Part shown: one piece after another, positions 13,890-25,461 of the stretch
Numbering within the stretch: position 1 is the first letter of the stretch
Layout: each line of letters opens with the position of its first letter
From: Holacanthus passer
Lineage: Eukaryota; Chordata; Actinopteri; Pomacanthidae
DNA: 64,000 bases
Direction: 5' to 3'
Assembly (NCBI GenBank): GCA_025331565.1
Contig: JAFREQ010000035.1
Coordinates: 7,524,341-7,588,340, forward strand
Position numbers and translations under genes: made by a program
The notes under the pieces: model-generated
Told to the model about the DNA's origin: nothing
What the model saw: the letters and a program-made list of their open reading frames with translations, nothing else
Databases searched by the model: none

Positions 13890-13932
<43 letters not shown>
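13890..13932. repeat. (TC)n microsatellite
   Basis: About 21 TC units, 290 bp from the CT tract at 13555 and in the same phase, possibly a local duplication. Confidence 0.95.
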
Positions 13933-14192
13933 GCTCGCTTTCTCTCTTTCTGTCTCTGTTGATTTTCTCAGCAATCATGCTCATTTATTTTTCCCAAAGG
14001 GTGAAACAGTGAGTGATTTCGTTTTAAGTTTTTCCTCTTGTGACATGTGCTTCCCTGCAAATACATTACAACACACATGCACACACACAGACACACACAG
14101 TTCATAATGCTTTGCTTTCCTTAGCCTACTTTTTAAACTGAAATGTGACAGTTGCACAAGAAATCTAGTGCCATAAAGAATTATGAGAGAAA

Positions 14193-14220
14193 ATTATTAT
14201 TATTATTATTATTATTATTA
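14193..14220. repeat. (ATT)n microsatellite
   Basis: Nine ATT units ending in ATTA. Confidence 0.95.
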
Positions 14221-14375
14221 CAAGTGTTTATTCAAATGCAGTGTTGCTTTTACCCTGAAGTATTTGAATTACTTGCTTTATTTTATGATCCAGCTGGTTT
14301 TTCAGACTCAGTACAGTACAGCAGAAATGTTTCTGTCCTTGTTTCTAATGTATAACTAACAGACACATTGTTGCT

Positions 14376-14381
14376 AATAAA
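14376..14381 (+). terminator. Candidate polyadenylation signal for fam163b
   Basis: AATAAA about 2.3 kb after the fam163b stop, with TG/TT-rich DNA just downstream (around 14400-14420). I noticed no earlier canonical signal between the stop and this site. Candidate only. Confidence 0.4.
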
Positions 14382-15144
14382 ATAGTGTGAAAACCTTCTC
14401 ATCTGCTTTGTTGTTGCTGTTAATTTCACCAAAACCAAATGTTGCTATTCAGATGTGTGTGAATGACAAGCCTGGGAAGTCATTCATTCAATTCAAGTAG
14501 TTGAAATGTTTATAAAGACGTTTGCATTGTACACTGTTATATGAGGTGAAAACTCTTCATATAAAAAGTGTATCAATGGACATTTGTATTCCCTGGGCAG
14601 GACTCTACAGGAACATGTTTGTGCTCGCTGCCAAATGTTGAACAGTGGATTCAACTAAAAGCATGATGCATCATCCTGGATTATCTTATTTAGTGAACTG
14701 CTAAACGCAGGGTAAATATCAGCTAGCTGAAATGTATGCTTTGGTCGGGGCAGTACACCACAAAGAGCACAGTCATACAGAGAGTCCTGCAAGCAATCTT
14801 GTAGAAAATACAAGATTATTTTTTGTCTAGACTGCAGGTTTTAGACCATTAGGTTTACTGATCAAAGTAGCTTTGTTTGAATAGCTCTTTGAAGAAAAAT
14901 GAATTTGTGCCATCCTAGATTGAAAACAGCAGCCCAATTCTGCTTTGTTTGGTGCATATGTTGGCTATTTATTCTTGATGAAGCTAATAAGCCAACATCT
15001 GTTCATCATCTCAATTCACAGAGGAAAATTATTCTTATTTCCCAGCGAAGCCAAAGTTTTTCTAGGAATAAGATCTAACTAGGTGTTTAAAGGAAACATC
15101 GCAGAAATTGTTCAAACTGTCACTAATTTACTTTAACCACTTGC

Positions 15145-15307
15145 CCTCAATGACATTGTTGACTTCCTGGATGAACAGCTGCAGTTTCACGACCAGTGTG
15201 GCTGCACGTGTGCCACCTTCCCCTGTGTGTCCTTCTGTACCACCTTGAAGACCATTCACCCAGTCTTTCATATCAAAATCATCGTCCAGGAATTCGGAGA
15301 AATCCTT
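15145..15307 (-). pseudogene. cog7: COG7 first-exon fragment, start codon lost
   Basis: Read on the minus strand, 54 codons plus one base are open and resemble the N-terminus of COG7, a subunit of the conserved oligomeric Golgi tethering complex: DFSEFLDDDFDMKDWVNG at the start and AATLVVKLQLFIQEVN-VIE at the end, against human MDFSKFLADDFDVKEWIN and AATLVMKLQLFIQEVN. The codon where COG7 has its initiator is AAG (15307-15305), an in-frame TGA lies three codons before it, and there is no upstream ATG to rescue it. The fragment stops where COG7 exon 1 should end: the next bases are GCAAGT, a decayed or GC-type splice donor, after which similarity is lost and a TAA follows within four codons. 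I see no further COG7 exon downstream on the minus strand. Retained donor sequence argues for a DNA-level copy of the exon, not a processed mRNA copy. Confidence 0.75.
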
Positions 15308-15411
15308 TTGGCCTGTTCACTTCTTCACTAGTGCACGATGGATGGACTTCAAGCTCTGCCGCAGTCTGTGACATCAAGATCCAGAGTTATGGCTTGAAAT
15401 TAGAAAAGTAA

Positions 15412-15700
15412 AGTGAACATGCCGTGCAGCAGTTCATCACTCATACCAGGATCCAGTCCCAGGTGAGCAGACTGCAGCAGCACATCGGGCCTTCGTAGGC
15501 TTGAAGTGGGTCCAGCCTGGACAGCTAAGGCAACGAAGCCCGAGGCTGCACCAGCAGCAGAGCTCTTGATCTGCGTCCTGCTGCTGCTCCTTCCCCCAGT
15601 TCAAAGGTGGGCTGAGGTGGAGTCAGGCGATGCCTCCTTAGGCCTCTGAGAGATGACCGGTCAGAGTAGACTGGGCTTTTCGGGAAGGGGGGCTTAAAGA
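15412..15700. other. GC-rich segment next to the COG7 fragment
   Basis: Richer in G+C than its neighbours. On the minus strand a frame of roughly 60 codons is open and ends in TAA at about 15411-15409; it includes SSAAGAASGFVALAV and GLDPGMSDELLHGMF. I do not recognise it. Since it lies upstream of the COG7 start position, it may be the copied 5' flank of that gene. Confidence 0.3.
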
Positions 15701-17733
15701 TACAGGCACTTAAACCAAGTGTTCAGACAGAGGGTGAATAGAGGTGCTGCAGCAATGGATGGTATAAGAAAAATAATGAATAAAGTTAAGTCAAGTTAAA
15801 AGTATCGACCTGAAAATGAGCATAGCATGGTACCTTTAAGATGAAATTTGGAAATTCTCATTGGACCAACGTGATGTCAATATTCTGGTTGTTGATTGTT
15901 GACATCCTCTGTTGGGGCATCATTTTACATGTTTTGTTTTGTCCTTTCCCATCTTGCCTGCCCTGCGGGTGTTGATGCATTTTAATCAAAATTTCAATAA
16001 TGGATTTTTTTTCCAAAGAAGAGAGAAAAGTAATTTTATAAATTATGAAATGATGAGATATGGTCATGGTTTATTTCAACCAATTATGCTTTTTTAAAAA
16101 TATTTTGATCTCCCTCTTTTCTCTCAAAAATAGAGCAGAAGCAATGTCCTCTGTCTCTATGGACCAGCCTTCTCTTGTTATGCTAAAAGTCAGACATCAG
16201 ACACAGTAGCAGATAAAATGTTCACATGAGAAAACAGTGAAGCCTGCCAAACCTCAAACAAGAGCAACGGCGATAAAGTCTGTTTGCACACAGACCCAGT
16301 CAGCCCCAGGGCGACGAGGTGAGAGTCATGACAGCAAATATGTTTGAATGGGAAGGGTAAGAAACAAGAATGGGAGGCTTAAGTGCGACGATAAACCGAG
16401 CTGACAGTTCAGAGGCGAGGAGATGATAGTCACAATGAAAAGTCATCTGTACAGGAAAGCTAAAAGATGAAAATTGGAAGCTCTATTCTGACAATAGTGA
16501 GTCAGAGAGGCAAGCAGACTTATCATACAATATAAAAACAACTGAAAACTATTTCAGAGAGGAAATAGAGGTAGTTATTAGAAGGATGAGTCAGGGCTAA
16601 TGAATGAGAAATAGCACATAGCACAGAATACACAGACAGATGGAGGCGTAGAGGAGCTGATATCAAACCGAGGCCTCCCTGGCAGAGACATGAATAGCCA
16701 TTTTGTGATGGCATTAATACAACAGCACCGCTTCAGACATGAAAAACCTTTCAGATTATGACGGATTCCCTTTGATGTGGATACATTCAAACTCCGGCTT
16801 ATTTCTGCATGAATTGCAAGTACTGTAACATGGAATTACTGTCGCACCGTTACACCCACAAGGCAAATTGGCTGAAAATGTATTTAGTGATTCTCTTTGC
16901 AGTCGCCATAATTTACACGCAATGATTCTAGGACCACTTGTCTGATAACATTGCGTCTCAGTTTGAGGGCTACAACTCGAAGCTGTGGGGTAAACTGCTG
17001 GCCTGTCAAAAGTAAAGACGTGTAACATTCAGTTAAAAACATCAGATGTGGGAATGAGGTCTATCAATACTGTTTCGATTGAGATGTTGTTGTAAAAGTG
17101 AGGTTGGCGACAGTATCCTTCCATCACAACTGACATTGTCCAGCTTAGCAAGAGTCTGCCTCATAACTAAAACAGACTACAAATCCATCAGCTGCTTTCT
17201 GTCCTAGAGTCCTTCACTCATACTCTGGATGCTAGTCTGACTGGGTAAATATAAGCTGACCAGCTGTCCAGTCAAACCTCCAAAATGTGTGAGTATTCCA
17301 ATGATAACACTGATTTATATGGTATAGTTCTATATATATATTTTTCCTCACTGTTTTTCATGTGTGCACCACAGGAGTGTATGTATTTGTTTTGATGTGT
17401 AGATTTTTGGTGGCGTATGTGTATTTGTGTGTTTTTGCATTTGTTTGCATGTACTGTATTTGTGTGAATAAGGGCTTACGCAGTCTACGTGAATTATTTA
17501 GAGGCATAATCGCCTCCAGTGTAAGCAGAGCTCGTAGCACGGCCTTTGGAGGTGTATCGATGTTTTATGACATGCTTTGAATCATCCCCCTCATCTACAC
17601 CACATCCTGCAGCAGTGTGCTCACTCTCTCTCACTCAGTCTGTCCACTGCATCTCGTGTTGTCTCTCTCCCTTTCTCGACTTCTTGTTCCTCTGCTATCT
17701 TTCCCCCCTCCCTCATTCTCCAATACCACATGT

Positions 17734-17755
17734 TGTGTGTGTGTGTGTGTGTGTG
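17734..17755. repeat. (TG)n microsatellite
   Basis: Eleven TG units. Confidence 0.9.
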
Positions 17756-20078
17756 CCTATTTTATGGTCCCTGGCCACAATTCCCCAACAGTGGAATTTA
17801 GATGCAGTCCAGAGGAGCGGCTGAGATTCCATGAATTATGAACATGATAGATACGAGGCTTTTCAACTAACATTACAAACCAAAGCTTCCTTCCCCTTCT
17901 CCTCCTTTCCTCTTAATATCCTGCTCTTTCAACCTCCTGTCATGTCCTCCTCTCTCATTCCCATTCTCGTGCTCAGATTTTCCTTATACTCACTCTTCCA
18001 CCTCTAATATTGCTTCTCTATATAACCCTAATATGAGACTTTCTTTAGATTGTCAACAGTGAAAGATAAACAGGTCTGGATTTCTCTTCTTGAAGTTTTG
18101 ACATATCAGTTTCAGGGATTTCTGCTGCCAGTTCTGTAATTTTGTTTGTGGAACTCAACCAAAAAAACATCATTATAGAAAAGGTCACAAGTCAAAGGAC
18201 ATAGAAATGTGATGACCTTGGAAGTTCATTCGTCATTTTGAAAACAGGTGATTAACAAAACAACAACTTATTAAACTGATTATGACTTTCTGTAGATTCC
18301 AACCACATCTCACAGTCATCCTTAATGGCTGGATTTTGCTCAGAACAAGTGGATCTTGAGTTAAGATTTTCAAAAACATATCAAAATACAAATGTGAACT
18401 CAGTTGCTAAGCAAATTAATAGTGAATATGTAAGTATAGAAGCTAATATGGTACTCTGAACACACAAAGGCCTTTTTCAAAGAAGACATTTTGACACAAC
18501 ACAGTAGGAAAAGCACAAATGTACATAATAAAATTAATGATGAATAAATAATCCCATTTATGTGCTTCAGTTTCAGGGTCTTGGTATTGTTCATGCCAGC
18601 TCTCTGACACACTGCCATGACTTGTTGGGACACCTGAATAGAACAAAGCCATTATTCATGTTGTTAGTAACACCGTTTTCCTACTATAACAAGTCAAAAT
18701 GTCACAGTAGGCAAAGCATTCATTTTGATTCTATGAGACTGTAAGAATATACCCATCCACCTGTGCACTTACTTCTAATTAGGTTCATATACAGCATACA
18801 GCATTGTTCTTGTGCATAAACAAAGATGCTGCTGCTGAAGTTCTGTAATTACACTGTGTTCTGTTACAGAACATATACAGAACATTCCTTGCCAGTACTT
18901 ATTTACTTATTTTGGCATGCCAGAGACCCCCCTCACCACCAGTATGGACATTGCCCAGACTGCCAAAAATACACACAGGCAGTCCAAGCATTGAGAGGTT
19001 TGTTGCACATTAGGAAGGAGCTCTTTCCTCTAGATTATAGACAGAAATATAACCAACATGACAAATGAACACTTGTTATATTTGCTATGACATTTAAAAA
19101 AAACCATCACTGTCATTACTGCAGGAACTTTTGTACATTCTCATGAAAGGAACATTTGTGGAGCTTTGTGTCCTTGATTTACAAAACTCTGGCATATACA
19201 GTATAGCAGCCATTCAGAATATGTGATAGAGTAACACATATGCACACAGATGCTTCTTGCTGTGTCGGGGACGTGGAGACATGGCCATCCTCCACAAATC
19301 TCTCCCTCTCCGTCCCACACACACATGGCTGCGTGCAGGAGCCATTACCGTGCAGTGTGTGTAATCTTACGATTTCTAAAAGGAGAAAAGGCCGTGCCTC
19401 CTGTCTGAATTTTTCATTCCCCACCCTCTCTGTCTCTGTATAACAACTGATAAATAAGCAATGAATGCTGTGGACATAACGCAGAATGGACTTGATTTTA
19501 TGTCCTCCACACCCCAACACCAACTCCCCTGGATGCACATTTTGTCTGCCTTTCTCTTTCTGTCTCACTCTCTTCTTTTCTCTATGAGCCCTGTCTCTCT
19601 TTCCAGTGGATGCTCTCTCTCTCTCTCTCTCTCTCTGTGTTTTAAGAGCTAAATCTTTTGCTGTGTTCCTCTTCCTTTGGTACTTGACCAGTGAACCGTG
19701 CTGAGACTAAGACTCTGGCTCCCAATATGTGGTGGAAAAGTGTGTCTCTCTGTGTGTCTGTTTTTGTGGATTGAACGTGACCTTTTGCTTTGTTAATCCA
19801 TCACTGATTTAGATTTAGAGCGCTGGCGGTTTTGAATCAGTGTGAGATGCACCTTGGTTGGTGAGCAGTTTCAGAGTAGCCACAGTCTGAATTTATGCCA
19901 CAACATCTCTCTCTGATTATGCAATATTCTTCTCAGTCAACAAGTGTGTGGGTTGTTTCAGACACAGAGAGAGAGGGAGGGAGAGAGACAGAGAGAGAGT
20001 CTGTGTTGGAGTGTTGTGAAAGGTGAAGATGATGTGATGAAGACAGAAATTAAGGGGTCAAATTGAATGGTTCTTTGT

Positions 20079-20091
20079 CGCCATCTGGTGG
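20079..20091 (-). promoter_or_regulatory. CTCF-like motif, minus orientation
   Basis: The + strand reads CGCCATCTGGTGG, whose reverse complement CCACCAGATGGCG agrees with the core CTCF consensus. It lies about 1 kb upstream of the swi5 start codon. Sequence match only. Confidence 0.4.
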
Positions 20092-20919
20092 CCACAATAA
20101 GAAAGCGATTTTTTTGACACGTGCAGCCAAACAATCTGGTCTTTTAATTAGCTATAATTAAACGTAATATTTAGGCAAAAAACACAAACACAAAAACACC
20201 CTCCCAACATCCATAAATTTAGCTTTAAGGTGTATATTTTTCCTTAGATTCTTTTATATTGAAACTCAAGCGAAAGGGTCAAAATTCTACAACACATAGG
20301 CTATAATTCCCCTATAATAAACCCTGGGTGATTTAGTGGTATCAGTACAGGACAGGTAAGTCTTCATGTCAAGACCAATACCTGTGTTTATAATACATTT
20401 GTATATCATTTATCTTGACAATATTTTTTGAATGATCATTAAAACTCATGAATAAATAAATAATATGCAAAGAAAGGAATTTGTAATTGTTAATGAAAAT
20501 GGTGGATACTTACTTAATGTAGATTTAAAGCAGAAATATAAATCAACCTTTATTTGTCTCTTTACATTCATGTGCTCTTAGTAGTCTTTTTAAGCCTAAA
20601 TGCTGAGTGTCATATAAGCTAAAATATAATCATGAGTTGTTTATGTTAAGTTTAACGTTTCATCTTTAATACATAAATATTGTAAATTAAAAAATACAAT
20701 TAAAAAGTTTCTCTTATAATTAATATAACGAGTCTCTTGAGCATAGACTTTACAAAACAGAAAAAAACAACTTATTTAAAAAAGTAAAAATAATATATAA
20801 AAAAAAAAAAAAATAATAATAAATCTTCTTTTAAATTGTATTGTTATAATTATTTATTTTATTATTATATTATTTATTTATTATAAAACTTGAGTCACAA
20901 TCGCCATTTTCACAGTTTG

Positions 20920-21080
20920 TTTCCGGTTCTCGCTGTTCAAAGAACCAATCAGATTTCAGTGTGAGTTTATTTACCATCACCCGCGAATTACGAACTTCCT
21001 GCTTCTGTCAGTGATCAGAAGTTGTTTTTACTGCAACAACGCGACCATAACACACACATTTCTCTAATATTTATGGCAGC
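20920..21080 (+). promoter_or_regulatory. Probable swi5 promoter and 5' UTR
   Basis: The AT-rich DNA ends near 20885 and gives way to mixed sequence with several CpGs, a forward CCAAT box (20945-20949) inside aaccaatcag, a ttccggttc at about 20921 and acccgcgaa near 20980. I see no TATA box at a sensible distance. The transcription start was not placed. Confidence 0.45.
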
Positions 21081-21084
21081 ATGA
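21073..21084 (+). promoter_or_regulatory. Three-codon upstream ORF overlapping the swi5 start
   Basis: ATG GCA GCA TGA, whose stop codon shares ATGA with the swi5 initiator (21081-21083). It matters only if transcription starts upstream of 21073, which is likely but unproven. Confidence 0.6.
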
Positions 21085-24000
21085 AGACAGAGGAGTCTAC
21101 AGAAACCCACAGTTGTGATAATAGTAGTCCAGTTTCGACGCCGGGGGGAAACGACTTGAAGAAAAGAGCCCTGAAAAGGTACCTTGGTAACAGATATGTT
21201 AGCCTTAATGCTAGTTAGCTTATGTATCGTCTGCTAACATCATTTTCAGGCATTGATGAGAAGCTGTAATCACTTTAAATATGTCATGTTTTACACAACC
21301 TTGTCTCCCTGTTCCATGTCCTGTAACTGTAACAATATCATGTTGTTGTTGTTGTTGTTGTTGTCGTCAAAGATGCCCAGAGATATCAGTATATATTAGC
21401 AGAGGAAACACTTTTTAGCCACTTTTTTTATATTCAGACAGGCCTTTTTGATAAAGATAGAAATCCGTGTTAGATAACATCAGACAACATAACATATTGC
21501 AATATTGTTTATTTGACATGGTTTAAATGTGGGGAAAAATGCATAAATTAATGCATTTTCTGTGAGCTGGTCAAGTCAAAGATTACCCAGTTCTTTGTTG
21601 ACAACAAATTCAGGAACTAGTCTGTTATTAATAAAATCTAGCCACCAAACTACTTTTTCACTCCCATGAGGAAAATGTTGTAGGAGGTTTTCACTCTTGC
21701 TGTAAAATTGTTATTTTCTTTCTTTGTACACACTGAAAATATAGCTTTGTTGCTATTATTGAACATTAGGGATTACAGAGTTAATGAACACTGAGTGAAT
21801 ACGTAGCCAACCACGTCGAAGAATTTTTATTCCTTGTACATTTTCTCATCAACTGAGGCATACTGTCTTCAGCAATAATTTCCCTCATCTCTCTCCCTAG
21901 AACTCCATTTTCAAAGTTTAAGAAAGTACATTCCAACTTCAAATCACCTGTAAGTAAACCCTCTCTCAGTCTGTAACACACACAAACACACAAATCCTAT
22001 ATGTAGTGCCACATGTGTATGCCAGTAGCATGGTTGTCTGTTTTGCACCTGGCAGCTTCAAGTGTCTGAGAGTACTAAAGTTAGCCCTGCAGAGGAGGTG
22101 GCAGAGCTCGAGAGGAGAAGAGAGCAGCTGGACATGGAGATAGCACAGCTGGAGGCTGAGTGAGTACAGCTGTGTGTGTTTGTATTTCTGTCTTTGCGGT
22201 CCAATGTAAATAGTATGGGTTCAGGTTGAGTATGATGATTCAGTTTAGCATTAGGAGACAGTGTTAATTCCCACAAATAATACCCTGAAATGCCTGTAAT
22301 GCATGTGTGTGTCCATTTGTGCCCTTCTTGCCTGCATGTAATTTTGTCAGTATTCATCTGGGTTGCCTCTTTTGAGATGCAACACATTGCACAGATTTGC
22401 ACAGATCTGTTTTTGTGTGAGACCAGTTGTGTGTGTGTGTTTCTCCAGGGGATACAGAGTAGAGGAGCTGGAGCATCATATCGATATGCTCCATGAATAC
22501 AATGACATCAAAGACATTGGACAGTCACTCCTGGGACGTATTGGTAAGAGAAATGCTCACATAGTCATTTAATCCACTATTTCAGTAGCATTTAAAATTG
22601 CACAATAGTAGCCCAGGCTTGCAGAATTTGCAAGGCCAAGATAATATTTTATTGTTTTCACCTTGTAAGTGTGTGTGAGTATGTGCATGTGTGTGTGATT
22701 GTGGCAAAATGTGATCCTAGAGACACCTATTGTAGTGGCAACTACCACAGAAATTGTTTAGAGTTCTTTGCCAGGTGTTTATACTATATGTCTGTCTGTC
22801 TGTCTGTCTGTCTGCCTTCCTTTAGTAAGCAGTACAGAGTTGAGTAGGTCCAGTCACAAAACTTAGGTGTGTAATCAAGATCAAAATGAAGATAGACTTC
22901 AATCTTTGAAGAATGGCTGAACAATAAATCAAGATATTGTAGAGTACAGTACTGTATTGTATTGTACACTACAGTACAGTGTTGCCAAGAAATGTAAAAT
23001 GTGTCCCAAAATGCAATCATAAATGATGCATCATGGTGCTACAGAGATACCATAAGGAAATATGCTTGTGAAAATGAAATGCAAAAATTACAATTCCCAC
23101 TACAATTGTGACTCTTGTGCGAAAAGAGATTACGTATAACTAGCATGAGTTTGCACTACTCTGGATCCCAAACATGCACAGCTTTTGTCAAACAAGGTTG
23201 GTGCAGGTTGACAAATTAGTTTGAAGTGAAGTTTATGGGTAATGGTGTGTTTTGTAATAAACTTCAATGCTTAGCCTTTTTGGTTTGATTCATCCAACCC
23301 TACTGTGAGCTTTCACACATTTAGCTCAGTTCTTCTGATCAAATTAGCACAATAGCCATTCTAATTCTGTGCGCAGTCACATGGAGACCATTGGAAATAG
23401 GTTTAATTTTTCTTTTCTGTGGACTTGTCTGCTGATCGTAGCAGCCATTCCTCTCCTCTTCTCTCCCTGTTAGCGGTGGCCTTTTTTGTATCCATGGCAG
23501 ATGAACAGTCCAGCTGTAGCTATGACTTATGAGTTCTTATCAACTGTTTCTTTGCAGGCTCTTCACACACGCATAAAAAAATAGTGTTGCAAGATAACAG
23601 CCAGCCAAAACTGTCTGTTGAATGAGTTGTCTATCTGTCTATGTGACTCATGTTTACACCTCTTGGCTCATCTATTATCAGGCAGTGTGAACCCTGAACA
23701 GACTAGATGAGACATAAAACAATATGTCTTTTTCTGGCGTGAACTTGACCCAAGAAAACAAACTGTGCAAATGTGTGATCACATTTTTAAAAACTACTTA
23801 AATTAAGATAATAAATGTAAATGTCAACATTGACAAAATGGGATCTGCCTGATGGCCACATGCAGTTGATGTTGTCATAGTCTATACCTTATAGCATTTT
23901 CATGTGTGTGCACTGTTAAAATATGCATATGCACCATTAAAATATTGGAGAAAATTAATGGGAGAGTATTGAAAACCTGATATGCAGCCATGCCCATCTT

Positions 24001-25404
24001 TATATATGTTAAATTTACATGCATGTTATTTAAACATATATCACTGAAGGAAACATTTGCTATTATCTAATAAGGTATTGCGACTAGGAAAAATGTAAAC
24101 TAAAAATAACGGACTTGCCTCAGTCTCATTACAATATATTGAGCTGGGTTCAGATTCAAGTTGTTCTACAGTCAACCACCAGAGGGCGACAGAGCAGTGT
24201 CTCTGTGTTTCCCTCTGACAGCTGGATCAAAAGCCAAAGCCAGTCTTTCATTTGACTTTGAACAGTATTTATACAGAGCTGATTATGTTTGCATTTAGAT
24301 TGCATTGGTCTACCTTGAAAACATTCAGTCCCATTAGATTTACACACACAGAAAAATGCCATGGTTGAAGTGCTTTTCTTATTCAAATCAGCTTGGTTAT
24401 ACTTAGGTTCCCACCTCATCCAGACTAAATACTAAACCACCCACTGAAAGTCCTCTAATTTTGTGTGTCCAGTCACATTTCAGATAACCACTGATCAGTG
24501 CTATCATCATATGTCATATATATATATGACAGGAATATAAATTTTGTTGAAATTGAAATCCTTTCGGTGCAATGTTTAGTAATCACGGAACTCAAATCAC
24601 TGATCAGATAGTAGCTAATATGACAATTGCAGGCTTTTGACCCATCACTTTTCTTTTTCAGAAAGATCAAAATGTGTAATAGCAGAATAGTACTGGCATT
24701 TCACCTTCTCCCTACAACTCTTGAGACACTGCATTGTACTGTGTAAATCTGTCAAGGAGTGATGTATGTCTGGGGACACACCAATATGAGGAAATATGCC
24801 ACAGTGAGTGAAAGACTAAATCTGTGTGTCTTTGAAATATATTTGTGTGCAAGGGCTGCAACTGCATGAGGTTGAGGAAGTGTGGAGAAGTTCAAATATT
24901 TCACGCTGTTAGGGAGGTTTTGGTTTATCACAGCCAAGTCAAAATATGGTCTGTGCGTGTGTCATAACAAGCATGACTTTTTACCTACTTTGACATGCAT
25001 GTGCTTGTGTGTTAAATGAAATCTGGACCTCTCCTTGTTAGGTTTACTGATCTTTGCTCAGTAATTTACACAGGAACAACACACATTCCTCTAAGGTCAC
25101 TTATTTCCCATTTCTGTGGTAATCTCTGTAAACTGGGCAGTCTCTAATTTTTTTATCTGTATTGTGAGTTAAAAGCTTGCTATCCCTTTAAATTCTCTCT
25201 CAGTACAGTGGAGAGTCAGGATGATAATGACCTCTTAGTGAATGGAGGTGGCGTTTCCCCTCTGACACAATGACAGCCTTTCACATCACTTACACATGCA
25301 CACACACAAGTACAGTCTCTGTCTGTCATGCAGACACATGCATACACTCACACGTACACACAGCTGTCAAACACAAACGCGTGCTGTCATCCTCCCTTTC
25401 ACCC

Positions 25405-25461
<57 letters not shown>

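Larger units (their letters stand above)
12104..21060. other. fam163b 3' UTR followed by intergenic DNA
   Basis: Apart from the features listed separately (CT, ATT and GT microsatellites, a polyadenylation signal, a COG7 fragment and a GC-rich segment), I see nothing coding. Open frames at 17546-17841, 18826-19068 and 19179-19568 are short, lack splice context and overlap low-complexity DNA. The stretch 20630-20890 is very AT-rich. Confidence 0.6.

Noticed and set aside
18826..19068. 80-codon frame with CPDCQKY
   Set aside because: A CxxC alone is weak evidence. There is no splice context or recognisable family.
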